Origin: Flavobacterium sp.
GTDB taxonomy: Bacteria; Bacteroidota; Bacteroidia; Flavobacteriales; Flavobacteriaceae
NCBI RefSeq assembly: GCF_025352425.1
Contig: NZ_JANXTI010000022.1
Span: 21,959 to 85,958, forward strand
DNA length: 64,000 nucleotides
Reading direction: 5' to 3'
The notes beneath the pieces are model-generated. The model was not told the origin of the DNA. It did no database searches and saw nothing but the letters and a program-made list of their open reading frames with translations. This document shows, piece after piece, positions 7,984 through 16,447 of this stretch (position 1 is the first letter of the stretch; each line of letters opens with the position of its first letter). The translations under genes and the position numbers were made by a program.

Positions 7984-7991
7984 TATATTTG
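7984..7991 (+). promoter_or_regulatory. -7 promoter element of the acyltransferase gene
   Basis: TATATTTG ending 16 nt before the ATG at 8008. Confidence 0.6.
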
Positions 7992-8007
7992 CATAAAATT
8001 AGAGTGC

Positions 8008-8889
8008 ATGCAATTACTTCTTTTCATTATTGTTTACCCAATTATTTGGCTGATTTCTATTCTTCCATTCCGATTGCTTTATATTTTTTCTGATTGTGTT
8101 TGCTTTTTGGTGTATACTATTTTTGGTTACCGAAAAAAAGTGGTTCGGGAAAACATTGCTATGGCTTTGCCTAATTTATCTCAAAAAGAACGGTTAAACA
8201 TCGAGAAAAAATTTTATCATCACTTGTGTGATATGTTTCTCGAAATGATAAAAACAATGTCTATTTCCCAAAAGGAAATGGAAAAAAGATTTGTTTTCAC
8301 CAATTTAGATCTCTATTTGGATTTAGAGAAAAAAGGGAAAAGCATTGCTTTGCTCTGCGCCCATTATGCTTCATACGAATGGGCAGTTTCAATGAATTAC
8401 CATATAACGTTTACAGGTTATGGGGTGTATAAAAAAATAAGCAATAAGTATTTTGACAGATTGATAAAAAAGATTCGCGGCAGGTTTAAAGCACCTTTGA
8501 TTACTACAAGAGAGACAATTCCAACAATAGACCGAAACAACAGGACAAATAATTTGGCTGTTTATGGTTTAGCAAGTGATCAATCGCCACAGGCAAGTAA
8601 GGCTTTTCATTGGGCACCTTTCATGGGAATAGAAACGCCCGTTCATACGGGAGCCGAAATGCTTGCCAAACGTTTTGACATGAACGTCATTTTTTTAAGA
8701 AACAAGAAAATAAAGCGTGGTTACTATGAAGCTACCTTCGAACTTATGGCTGATAATCCTAAAGAAGTTCCAAATTATGAAATCTCAGAAGATTTTTTGA
8801 GAAGAGTGGAAAAGCAAATTCATGAAGCTCCTGAATTTTATTTATGGACACACAAACGGTGGAAACACAAAAAACCGGCTAAAACTTAA
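8008..8889 (+). CDS. Lipid A biosynthesis (LpxL/HtrB-type) lauroyl acyltransferase
   Basis: 293-aa inner-membrane acyltransferase of the LpxL/LABLAT superfamily, predicted to add a secondary acyl chain to lipid A, or to act on a related aminolipid in Bacteroidota. Seen: an N-terminal membrane anchor (about residues 1-35), the catalytic H(x4)E motif in LCAHYASYEW, the second conserved region around DQSP, and the terminal YLWTHKRWKHK segment that ends this family. Convergent with the next gene, overlapping its 3' end by 11 bp. Acceptor and acyl chain are not determinable from sequence. Confidence 0.88.
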   Translation: MQLLLFIIVYPIIWLISILPFRLLYIFSDCVCFLVYTIFGYRKKVVRENIAMALPNLSQKERLNIEKKFYHHLCDMFLEMIKTMSISQKEMEKRFVFTNLDLYLDLEKKGKSIALLCAHYASYEWAVSMNYHITFTGYGVYKKISNKYFDRLIKKIRGRFKAPLITTRETIPTIDRNNRTNNLAVYGLASDQSPQASKAFHWAPFMGIETPVHTGAEMLAKRFDMNVIFLRNKKIKRGYYEATFELMADNPKEVPNYEISEDFLRRVEKQIHEAPEFYLWTHKRWKHKKPAKT

Positions 8890-10363
8890 ACCATCCTTTT
8901 ACCATTTCTTCTTCCTGATGCTTGGCATTTTTATGTGCAAATTCGTTTGTTTTGAAATTGTATTCGTAATCCGCAGCCCATTCCTTATGGTTTTCTGACA
9001 ACGCTTTAATACTTTCACAAACCATTTGAATTTCCTCTGTAGTTGTTGTTGGATGAATAGACATTCGGATCCACCCTGGTTTTTTAATTAGATCTCCGGA
9101 AGCAATTTGGCAAACCAAATCATGCGACGTTTCCTGATCAACATGCAACAAATAATGCCCATAAGTTCCCGCACAACTGCATCCGCCCCGAGTTTGGATT
9201 CCGAATTTATCGTTCAATAATTTAACTCCAAGATTAAAATGCAAGTCATCGATATAGAAAGAAATTACGCCTAACCTTTCCTGATGCTGATTGGCCAAAA
9301 TATGAATATTGTCAATGTTATTCAATTCCGAAAAAACATATCCAACGATTTCATGTTCTCTATCAAGGATATTTTTCACACCCATTTGCTCTTTTAATTG
9401 AATGGCCAAAGCCGTTTTTATTACCTGAAGAAATCCTGGAGTTCCGCCATCTTCCCTATCCTCAATATTGTCAATATATTTGTGATCGCCCCAAGGATTT
9501 GTCCAACTCACAGTGCCGCCACCGGGACAATCGGGTACATTATTATGATATAAATTTTTATTGAAAATCAAAACTCCCGAAGTACCTGGCCCGCCTAGAA
9601 ACTTATGTGGTGAAAAGAAAATAGCATCTAAATAACTTTCGTCATCCGGATGCATATCAATGTCCACATAGGGTCCGGAACAGGCAAAATCTACAAAGCA
9701 AACGCCATTATTTTGATGCATAATTTTGGCTACTTCATGATACGGCGTTCTGATTCCGGTAACATTGGAACAAGAAGTAATTGAGGCAATTTTAAAACTC
9801 CGGTCTTTGTATTTTTGAAGTGATTCCTTAAATTCTTCAAGACAAAATAATCCTTCTTCGTTTGCTGGCAGAATAACTACATCGGCAATTGTTTCTAACC
9901 ACGAAGTTTGATTAGAATGATGCTCCATGTGGGAAATAAACACAACCGGTTTTAATTCGTTTGGAATAGCTATAAATTCTTTAAGATTTTCTGGTATTTT
10001 TAGTCCAAGGATACGTTGAAATTTATTTACAACTCCCGTCATTCCTGTTCCCGTATTAATTAAAACATCATTCTCATTAGCGTTCACATGACGTTTTATG
10101 ATGTGCTTTGCTTGGTGATATGCCAACGTCATGGTTGTTCCGGAAACGGTTGTTTCAGTATGTGTATTGGCCACAAAAGGGCCAAAATCATTCATTAGTT
10201 TTTCCTCAATCGGACGGTATAATCTTCCGCTGGCAGTCCAATCTGTATAAACAATTTTCTTTTTTCCGAAAGGTGTTTCAAACTCCTGATCAATTCCAAT
10301 AATATTCTGGCGAAATTGCTGAAAATAGTGTTCTAATTTTGTGCTGTTTTCCGTGGTAATCAT
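8879..10363 (-). CDS. Class V aminotransferase (cysteine desulfurase-like fold)
   Basis: 494-aa PLP enzyme. It shows the fold-type I class V pattern: N-terminal YTDWTASGRLY, HMEHHSNQTSW, the acid segment VCFVDFACSGPY, the Schiff-base Lys in SPHKFLGGPGTSG, and GGCSCAGTYGHYL toward the C terminus, resembling a SufS-like Cys loop. It is longer than classical IscS/SufS (about 400 aa) and the reaction is unclear; cysteine desulfurase or selenocysteine-lyase-like chemistry is possible. The frame reaches a TTG at 10372, but TATCTTTG at 10381-10388 would make that leaderless, so I use the ATG at 10363. Confidence 0.85.
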   Translation of the reverse strand: MITTENSTKLEHYFQQFRQNIIGIDQEFETPFGKKKIVYTDWTASGRLYRPIEEKLMNDFGPFVANTHTETTVSGTTMTLAYHQAKHIIKRHVNANENDVLINTGTGMTGVVNKFQRILGLKIPENLKEFIAIPNELKPVVFISHMEHHSNQTSWLETIADVVILPANEEGLFCLEEFKESLQKYKDRSFKIASITSCSNVTGIRTPYHEVAKIMHQNNGVCFVDFACSGPYVDIDMHPDDESYLDAIFFSPHKFLGGPGTSGVLIFNKNLYHNNVPDCPGGGTVSWTNPWGDHKYIDNIEDREDGGTPGFLQVIKTALAIQLKEQMGVKNILDREHEIVGYVFSELNNIDNIHILANQHQERLGVISFYIDDLHFNLGVKLLNDKFGIQTRGGCSCAGTYGHYLLHVDQETSHDLVCQIASGDLIKKPGWIRMSIHPTTTTEEIQMVCESIKALSENHKEWAADYEYNFKTNEFAHKNAKHQEEEMVKGWFKF

Positions 10364-10380
10364 CTCTAACAATTTGATTT

Positions 10381-10388
10381 CAAAGATA
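10381..10388 (-). promoter_or_regulatory. -7 promoter element of the class V aminotransferase gene
   Basis: TATCTTTG on the minus strand, 17 nt from the ATG at 10363. It rules out the longer TTG start. Confidence 0.55.
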
Positions 10389-10495
10389 CATTATTTTTAA
10401 TTTGGTGATAGTTATTGATCTTTATTACTAAATTCACAACTGTGTTACATTATTAGAAAATTACATCCAAAATTAAAATTGCATAAAAAATTACG

Positions 10496-10523
10496 AAAAT
10501 CCCCTCTAGTGGGGATTTTTTTT
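10496..10523 (+). terminator. Terminator-like hairpin upstream of the unknown gene (copy 1)
   Basis: AATCCCC (10498-10504) / GGGGATT (10511-10517) followed by T7. No plus-strand gene precedes it: the neighbour on the left runs the other way. It may end a short untranslated transcript or act as an attenuator. The same 27-nt sequence recurs at 13436-13462. Confidence 0.7.
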
Positions 10524-10571
10524 ATAAATTAAATTCCGAATTTTGATTGAACTAACCTTAAATAAAACATT

Positions 10572-11021
10572 ATGAAAATCTATGATTCATTTGGAACGTT
10601 TGATTCCACAAAACTGGAGTTCGATTTAGCAGTTCAACTCACAAATATCGATACTGATATTTATGAAATAAAAGCATATTATGATATTTGTAATACGAGC
10701 CGTTATGCTCTTCTTGCAATTCTTCAAACAAAAGACGGAAATGATAAGGATTTAAGCAGTTCTCTGGCAAATTGTGCCTGCATGGTAACTGAAATGAAAT
10801 TCTTAGATTTAAACCGAAGCTATGTAAATGAAAATGATAAAGACATTTTTAAAGTGAGCAAAGAGGATGTAATTAATGTTGTTGTCCATCACGGAATTGG
10901 GTTTAACCCTACCACAAATCCTGACGATGATTTGTACATCAAAAACTACAAGGCACAAACATATGTCTATTATCCGGATGGAGCTAAGCCAGGGAGAGGC
11001 GGAAGAGGTATACTAAGATAA
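10572..11021 (+). CDS. Hypothetical protein, first gene of a histidine-kinase locus
   Basis: 149-aa soluble protein that I do not recognise. There is no signal peptide or membrane segment. The N-terminal half looks like a beta-rich domain (KLEFDLAVQLTNIDTDIYEIKAYYD), the middle has a cysteine pair (ANCACM), VVVHHGIGFNP follows, and it ends in a Gly/Arg-rich tail (PGRGGRGILR). The stop lies 8 bp before the start of the TPR histidine kinase, so the two are very likely cotranscribed. A role as effector, ligand or regulator of that kinase is possible but unproven. Confidence 0.7.
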   Translation: MKIYDSFGTFDSTKLEFDLAVQLTNIDTDIYEIKAYYDICNTSRYALLAILQTKDGNDKDLSSSLANCACMVTEMKFLDLNRSYVNENDKDIFKVSKEDVINVVVHHGIGFNPTTNPDDDLYIKNYKAQTYVYYPDGAKPGRGGRGILR

Positions 11022-11029
11022 GAAAATCA

Positions 11030-12799
11030 ATGGAGAAATTTTTGAAGTTAAATACCATAATCAAGACAGTGATACTACTTTTTATCACTGTCTTTGCTTT
11101 GGCTCAGGATAAAAATTTAAAAAGCTTTGAAGCTAATTTCGAAAGTTTAGACTTTAAAGAAAGAATAACTCATTTACAAAAAATAAAACACAATCAATTG
11201 TCAAATAATGATAAAGCATTATTCTATTATTTATATGGTCAGACCTATTATGCAAACAGTAATGGCGCTCTAGGATTATCCTATTTTATGAAAGCCAATG
11301 ACATTTATAAAGCGCAAAAAAATTACGACAAAGTCATCGATATAAATCTAATAATAGTCGAAATAAAGAGACTAATCAATTATAAGTATAATGATTATAA
11401 ATATCTGATTGATGAAGCTGTTGACTATGCAATTAAAAGAAATAACATTCCTCTATTGTGTAAAACCTACAAAGAAATTGGTAATAATTTATTTGAATCA
11501 AATCCATCAAAAGCAATAGACTATTATCAAAAAGCAATCCTTGAAAATAAAAAAGTAAAGGATTCCTTCTTTGAGGCTGATGTTAGATCGAACATTGGTT
11601 TAGTATATATCGAAAAATTTCATAATTATAAATTAGCCCGAAAATATAATTCTTTAGCTTTGGATTATTATCAAAAGCATAAATTGAATTTCAGTATTGC
11701 CTGTACTTACGTAAATCAGGCGGATGTATTTTTAAATGAGAAGAAATATGATTCCGCTATGGCCTTGTATCAAAAAGCGGATGCTTTAAATATAAAAGAT
11801 AACAATACGAATACCCGAATCATTTTATATGGTCTTATGGCTGACTTATATAAAGAGATGAAGAATTACAAAAAAGCCTTAGAATATACTGATAAACTAA
11901 AAGTGTATCAGAGCATAGTTGATGAAAATCAACAAGTAAAAGCGATAAGGGATATTGATGCTAAATACCAAAGCAAAGAACACAAAGACGAAATAGCCTG
12001 GCAAAAAAGTCTTATGAAAAAAGGCGGAGCCGTAATTGTTTTTTTGGTAGTACTTATAATTCTAATTTTTTTAGGTTACAAAAACCTCAACAAAAAGAAA
12101 AAAATTGTAGAGCAGGAAAAATTAATCGAAATCCAAAAACTTGAAAATGTTCTTCAGGAACACGAGCTTCACGAAATAGACAAATTACTCGAAGGTCAAG
12201 AAAAAGAGCGAATTAAAATTGCAAACGATTTGCATGATAATCTGGGAAGTATGTTAGCCACGCTCAAATTAAATTTTCAGAACCTGAAAAAACAAGAACT
12301 ATACCTAGATGATCCTGATAATTTATTTAACAAAACAGACGAATTAATTGATGAAGCCTATCAAAAAGTACGCACCATTGCCCATACAAAAAACGCCGGC
12401 GTAATTGCTAATCAAGGGCTGCTGCCAGCCGTTAATAACATTGCGAAAAAAATGAGTATACCGGGGAAACTCATTGTTGATGTTATTCCGTTTGGACTTG
12501 ATGAACGTTTAGAAAATACGCTCGAAGTAACTATTTTCAGAATGATTCAAGAAATACTTACCAATGCTATAAAACACGCAAACGCTACTGAAATTTCCAT
12601 ACATCTTACCCAACATGATGATAGCTTAAACATTATAGTAGAAGACAATGGCACTGGATTTAACCCGAAAAATATCGATAAAAAAGAAGGTATGGGATTA
12701 ACTAATATTGAAAAGAAAACGGAACAAATGGGAGGCATTTTTACTATTGATAGTACTGAAAAAAGAGGCACTTCTATTTTAATTGACATACCCTTATGA
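11030..12799 (+). CDS. TPR-containing sensor histidine kinase (NarX/HisKA_3 type)
   Basis: 589-aa membrane kinase. A signal peptide (residues 1-26) is followed by a periplasmic array of TPR-like repeats (about 50-315), one transmembrane helix (about 328-350), a short coiled coil, a HisKA_3 dimerisation domain with the phosphoacceptor His402 in NDLHDNLGS, and an HATPase_c domain (N-box EILTNAIKHA, G1 VEDNGTGFNP, G2 GMGLTNI). The 3' end overlaps the response-regulator ATG by 4 bp (ATGA), typical of translational coupling. The signal sensed by the TPR domain is unknown; no PAS or other ligand domain is visible. Confidence 0.9.
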   Translation: MEKFLKLNTIIKTVILLFITVFALAQDKNLKSFEANFESLDFKERITHLQKIKHNQLSNNDKALFYYLYGQTYYANSNGALGLSYFMKANDIYKAQKNYDKVIDINLIIVEIKRLINYKYNDYKYLIDEAVDYAIKRNNIPLLCKTYKEIGNNLFESNPSKAIDYYQKAILENKKVKDSFFEADVRSNIGLVYIEKFHNYKLARKYNSLALDYYQKHKLNFSIACTYVNQADVFLNEKKYDSAMALYQKADALNIKDNNTNTRIILYGLMADLYKEMKNYKKALEYTDKLKVYQSIVDENQQVKAIRDIDAKYQSKEHKDEIAWQKSLMKKGGAVIVFLVVLIILIFLGYKNLNKKKKIVEQEKLIEIQKLENVLQEHELHEIDKLLEGQEKERIKIANDLHDNLGSMLATLKLNFQNLKKQELYLDDPDNLFNKTDELIDEAYQKVRTIAHTKNAGVIANQGLLPAVNNIAKKMSIPGKLIVDVIPFGLDERLENTLEVTIFRMIQEILTNAIKHANATEISIHLTQHDDSLNIIVEDNGTGFNPKNIDKKEGMGLTNIEKKTEQMGGIFTIDSTEKRGTSILIDIPL

Positions 12800-13407
12800 T
12801 AACACTAGCAATTGCCGAAGACCATCAGGCATTGATTGATGGGATGAAGTTATTTTTTAAAAACGAAGCTGACATCATGGTTGTAGGCGAATCCAATGAT
12901 GGTGAAGAGCTGATTGAATTGGTAAAAAATAAAAGACCAAGTGTAGTCATTACTGATATACGGATGCCAAAATGCGACGGTATCATGGCCACCCGAATCA
13001 TCAAAAGTCAATACCCAGAAACAAAAGTTATCGCTTTTAGTATGTTTGACCAAGATGAAGCGATGGAGCAGATGAAAGCGGCAGGAGCATCGGGTTATAT
13101 TATGAAAAATTCCTCATTGCAAACCGTGCTTGAAGCAATTAGAACAGTTGCCCGAAACGAAACCTTTTTTGATGATGCAATTACGGCCAAAGATGGTCAT
13201 ACCAAAAAAACCATTATCTTAAGTTCACGGGAAAAAGAAATTCTCCGATTGGTTGGGGAAGGTAAATCTTCCCAAGATATAGCTGACACATTAAGCATAG
13301 GAAAATCAACTGTTGACACGCATCGTAAAAACATAATAAAGAAGTTTAACATTACAGGGAAAAACGACTTTTTGCGATTTGCCGTAGAAAGAAAATATGA
13401 TTTTTAG
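12796..13407 (+). CDS. NarL/FixJ-family response regulator
   Basis: 203-aa DNA-binding response regulator. The receiver domain (1-120) has the acidic pocket (AEDH), phospho-acceptor Asp54 in ITDIRMP and the Lys in YIMKNSS. The C-terminal LuxR-type HTH (about 140-200) shows LSSREKEILRLVGEGKSSQDIA and STVDTHRKNIIKK in segments. Overlaps the kinase gene by 4 bp, forming an obvious cognate pair. Target genes are not indicated by sequence; a terminator follows at 13434. Confidence 0.93.
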   Translation: MITLAIAEDHQALIDGMKLFFKNEADIMVVGESNDGEELIELVKNKRPSVVITDIRMPKCDGIMATRIIKSQYPETKVIAFSMFDQDEAMEQMKAAGASGYIMKNSSLQTVLEAIRTVARNETFFDDAITAKDGHTKKTIILSSREKEILRLVGEGKSSQDIADTLSIGKSTVDTHRKNIIKKFNITGKNDFLRFAVERKYDF

Positions 13408-13433
13408 TTAGAAAAAACTTACCTAAAATAATG

Positions 13434-13462
13434 AAAAAATCCCCTCTAGTGGGGATTTTTTT
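13434..13462 (+). terminator. Terminator after the response regulator (copy 2)
   Basis: AATCCCC (13438-13444) / GGGGATT (13451-13457) plus T run, 27 nt after the stop. It is identical over 27 nt to the hairpin at 10496-10522. Confidence 0.85.
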
Positions 13463-13530
13463 GTGCTTTCCATTTACGAACTTTGAACTGTTATTATATC
13501 ATAATTATAATAAAGTGGGTTAAGTTAGAA

Positions 13531-13588
13531 AATCCTGCCCGAAATAATTTCATAGTGGTATTTGATATTTAAATAGGGCAGGTTTTTT
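13531..13588 (+). terminator. Long-loop inverted repeat with T tract
   Basis: CCTGCCC (13534-13540) pairs with GGGCAGG (13576-13582) across a 35-nt loop, then TTTTTT. It could be a second terminator or the 3' end of a small RNA. It lies in the 438-bp gap after the response regulator. Confidence 0.4.
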
Positions 13589-13665
13589 AAATTATTAAGT
13601 TAAAAGAATGGTAAATTATTAGTATAAAACTTCCAAAAATAAACCTCACCATTGATGAACAAAAC

Positions 13666-13770
13666 GTGATAATCAGATCGCGAAAAACAGCATTAATTAT
13701 TATTAAAGTTCTTTTAGTATGGTGTGTAATTATTATTGGATGGGAACTTTATATACTGATAAAATTATAA
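13666..13770 (+). CDS. Possible small membrane protein (34 aa)
   Basis: A GTG-initiated frame encodes a basic N terminus (IIRSRK) followed by a single hydrophobic helix (ALIIIKVLLVWCVIIIGW) and a short tail. The frame stays open further upstream without an ATG. The basic-then-hydrophobic layout suggests a real single-span microprotein, but length and start codon make this weak. Nothing else recognisable lies between 13589 and 13845. Confidence 0.25.
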   Translation: MIIRSRKTALIIIKVLLVWCVIIIGWELYILIKL

Positions 13771-13845
13771 AACACAAGACCATTTAAGTAATTACAAGAA
13801 GGCTTGCAGAAAAAACAATAAGCAGACACTAAAACCACAATAATC

Positions 13846-14073
13846 ATGAAATGGAACAAAGTAGAAAACAACTGTAAAGCTTTATATGAATACCAACTCA
13901 TTAATGGAAGCAAACCAACGGAACGAAAAATTCTGATAAAGGTAATAGCCGACGAGTTTCCCGAATTACCACGTATGCGAATAGCATATGCAGTTGACAG
14001 ATGCATCAACTCTGTAGCTGCTCCCATGAGCCCGACTACCTTTTTGACTTTTGTGCAAAGTTATTTGAAATAG
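13846..14073 (+). CDS. Hypothetical small protein (75 aa)
   Basis: Small basic soluble protein that I do not recognise. It has alternating helices (NKVENNCKALYEYQLINGS, KPTERKILIKVIADEFPE), a predicted helical C terminus (TTFLTFVQSYLK) and two Cys. No signal peptide or transmembrane segment. The composition and segmentation look like a folded protein, and the ATG is preceded by an A-rich stretch, but there is no family evidence. Isolated between the response-regulator operon and pepT. Confidence 0.5.
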   Translation: MKWNKVENNCKALYEYQLINGSKPTERKILIKVIADEFPELPRMRIAYAVDRCINSVAAPMSPTTFLTFVQSYLK

Positions 14074-14175
14074 ATTTTTGATATGTTAGCGATTAAACTC
14101 GCGCCTCTATAACTTACAACTATTTGGAACACAAAAACACAATGATCTACTCGCATTTTCTAATTCGTAATTAAT

Positions 14176-14183
14176 TATATTTG
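14176..14183 (+). promoter_or_regulatory. -7 promoter element of pepT
   Basis: TATATTTG ending 16 nt before the ATG at 14200. Confidence 0.6.
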
Positions 14184-14199
14184 CTAAAAATATAATCAA

Positions 14200-15510
14200 A
14201 TGCAACATATTATCGACCGCTTTGTAAGCTATGTAACTATCGATACCGAATCAGATCCAAATTCTGATACAACACCAAGCACAAAAAAACAATTTGACCT
14301 GGCCAACAAACTGGCAAAAGAATTAAAAACCATTGGTCTGAAAGAAGTTACTATTGACAAACATGGCTATATCATGGCAACCCTGCCTTCAAATGTTGAC
14401 CATGAAGTTCCAACGGTTGGATTCATTTCTCACTTCGATACTTCTCCTGATTTTTCAGGAAAAGATATAAAACCACAGGTTATTCCCAACTATGATGGTG
14501 GAGATATTGTGTTGAATAAAGAGCAAAATATAATTTTGTCTCCTAATTATTTTAAAGATTTAATGCTATACAAAGGACAAACCTTAATCACCACCAACGG
14601 TTTAACGCTTCTTGGTGCCGATGACAAAGCAGGCATCACCGAGATTATAACCGCAATGGAATATTTGGTAAACAATCCACAAATTAAGCACGGGAAAATC
14701 CGCGTGGGTTTCACACCCGATGAAGAAATTGGTCGTGGTGCCGATTTATTTGACGTGAAAAAGTTTGGGGCTGATTGGGCTTACACTATGGATGGCAGCC
14801 AGATTGGCGAATTAGAATATGAAAACTTCAATGCAGCCGGGGTAAAAATTATCTTTAAAGGAAAAAGCGTTCATCCAGGCTATGCCAAAGGAAAAATGAT
14901 TAACTCCATGCTTATTGCCAATGAATTTATTAATGAATTGCCAAAGCATGAAACACCACAGGAAACCAAAGGTTACGAAGGTTTCTTCCACGTAACGCAA
15001 TTATCAGGTAGTATTGAAGAAACCAAACTGGAGCTGATCATTCGGGACCATGACATGAAAAAATTCACAAAACGTAAAGAATTGGTTCATGACATCACTA
15101 AAAAATTCAACAAGAAATTCGCAAAACAATTTGGTGAAGATATTGTAATCACTTCCATCAAAGATCAATATTACAATATGAAGGAAAAAGTTGAACCGGT
15201 AATGTTTATTGTTGATTTAGCAGAAAAAGCCATGAAATCATTAGACATCAAACCGCTAATAAAACCTATTCGTGGCGGAACTGATGGTTGCCGATTGTCT
15301 TATATGGGTTTGCCGTGTCCGAATATCTTTGCGGGTGGACACAACTTCCACGGGAAATATGAATATGTTCCGGTAGAAAGCATGCAGAAAGCGATTGATG
15401 TAATTGTAAAAATAGCCGAGCTTACTGCTACCACTGATTTTTCTAAAAAGACACAAGGCAAAGCTGAACAAAGCGGAGCTAAAGAGAAAAAAGGAAAAAA
15501 GAAGAAATAG
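14200..15510 (+). CDS. pepT: Peptidase T (tripeptide aminopeptidase)
   Basis: M20B zinc metallopeptidase that releases the N-terminal residue of tripeptides in the cytoplasm. All expected motifs are present: SHFDTSPD (first metal His/Asp), GADDKAGITEI (bridging Asp), TPDEEIGRGA (catalytic Glu pair), TMDGSQIGELEYE, and AGGHNFHGKYEYV with the last metal His. Catalytic and dimerisation domains are complete. At 436 aa it exceeds the usual 405-415 because of a Lys-rich tail (final residues KEKKGKKKK), an odd extension with no assigned role. Confidence 0.95.
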   Translation: MQHIIDRFVSYVTIDTESDPNSDTTPSTKKQFDLANKLAKELKTIGLKEVTIDKHGYIMATLPSNVDHEVPTVGFISHFDTSPDFSGKDIKPQVIPNYDGGDIVLNKEQNIILSPNYFKDLMLYKGQTLITTNGLTLLGADDKAGITEIITAMEYLVNNPQIKHGKIRVGFTPDEEIGRGADLFDVKKFGADWAYTMDGSQIGELEYENFNAAGVKIIFKGKSVHPGYAKGKMINSMLIANEFINELPKHETPQETKGYEGFFHVTQLSGSIEETKLELIIRDHDMKKFTKRKELVHDITKKFNKKFAKQFGEDIVITSIKDQYYNMKEKVEPVMFIVDLAEKAMKSLDIKPLIKPIRGGTDGCRLSYMGLPCPNIFAGGHNFHGKYEYVPVESMQKAIDVIVKIAELTATTDFSKKTQGKAEQSGAKEKKGKKKK

Positions 15511-15526
15511 TGATTAGTAATTAGTC

Positions 15527-16105
15527 ATGGAAGAAAAAAAAGCTTGGGATAAAGTCAATCAATGGGGCGAAGAACTTGCCCTCTTGCGAGAAATTATACA
15601 GAAAACCGAGTTGGTCGAAACCAATAAATGGGGAGGAGAAATATATACCATCAATAACAAAAATGTCTTGGGAATTGGTGGTTTTAAAAACTATTTTACC
15701 ATTTGGTTTTGGAACGGCGTTTTTCTGAAAGATGAAGCCAAAGTTCTTGTCAATGCCAATGAAGGTGTGACAAAAGGTTTGCGCCAATGGAGATTTATTT
15801 CTGCGGCTGATGTCAATGAGAAATTGGTTATACATTATATAAACGAAGCAATTACAAACGAAAAAGCAGGCCTTTCGATAAAGCCAGAAAAGAAAGAAGC
15901 AATGCAATGTGATTTCTTTGAAAGCGAGTTGAAAAAAGACAGCAAACTGAATGTTGCATTTGAACAGTTTAGTGCTTATAAGCAAAAGGAATTCTGGGAA
16001 TATATGGCAACAGCCAAACAAGAAAAAACCAAAATCAGCCGATTAGAGAAAATACGTCCAATGATAATCGATGGCATAGGACTAAACGACAAGTATCGAA
16101 AGTAA
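15527..16105 (+). CDS. YdeI/OmpD-associated family protein (DUF1801)
   Basis: 192-aa soluble protein. The N-terminal two-thirds resemble the DUF1801/YdhG fold (TNKWGGEIYTINNKNVLGIG, FTIWFWNGVFL) and the C-terminal part matches the YdeI bacteriocin-protection-type segment (FWEYMATAKQEKTKISRLEK, followed by IRPMIIDGIGLNDKY). Biochemical function is unknown; distant homologues are associated with tolerance to antimicrobial peptides. It starts 16 bp after pepT, so cotranscription is likely. A bidirectional terminator at 16128 follows. Confidence 0.8.
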   Translation: MEEKKAWDKVNQWGEELALLREIIQKTELVETNKWGGEIYTINNKNVLGIGGFKNYFTIWFWNGVFLKDEAKVLVNANEGVTKGLRQWRFISAADVNEKLVIHYINEAITNEKAGLSIKPEKKEAMQCDFFESELKKDSKLNVAFEQFSAYKQKEFWEYMATAKQEKTKISRLEKIRPMIIDGIGLNDKYRK

Positions 16106-16127
16106 TTCGTAATTCGTAATTCTAATA

Positions 16128-16159
16128 AAAAAATCCTCTCGTTTGAGAGGATTTTTTTT
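16128..16159. terminator. Bidirectional terminator between YdeI-like gene and yajC
   Basis: AAAAAATCCTCTC / GAGAGGATTTTTTT with a GTTT loop. A-rich left arm and T-rich right arm suit both converging transcripts. Confidence 0.85.
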
Positions 16160-16161
16160 GT

Positions 16162-16437
16162 TTAAGCTTTCTTATTCAACGCTGCTGTCAATTCTAACGA
16201 AATAGCAGAACGCTCAATTTTAAGTTTTCCCGACATGGTTTCAATTACTGCTGAAGCATCTGTGAGCTCGGCAATTTTTCCGTGGAAACCACTTTTGGTA
16301 ATAATTTTATCGCCCACTTTTAAAGCTGACTCGAATTCTTTTTCCTGCTTTATTTTCTTTTGTTGTGGTCTGATCATAAAGAAATAGATAACCACAAACA
16401 TTAGTAAAAACGGCAAAAACTGACTTATTTGTCCCAT
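16162..16437 (-). CDS. yajC: Preprotein translocase subunit YajC
   Basis: 91-aa accessory subunit of the SecDF-YajC complex. It has an N-terminal transmembrane helix (about residues 5-22, FLPFLLMFVVIYFFMIRPQ) with the family hallmark MIRPQQKK, then a cytoplasmic domain with VGDKIITKSGFHGKI and VIETMSGKLKIERSAI. Length is normal. It lies 10 bp after nusB on the same strand and is probably in the same transcript. Confidence 0.95.
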   Translation of the reverse strand: MGQISQFLPFLLMFVVIYFFMIRPQQKKIKQEKEFESALKVGDKIITKSGFHGKIAELTDASAVIETMSGKLKIERSAISLELTAALNKKA

Positions 16438-16447
16438 AATAATAAAT

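Noticed and set aside
15521-16021. 166-codon minus-strand frame opposite the YdeI-like gene
   Set aside because: Shadow of the plus-strand gene, whose protein has recognisable family motifs.
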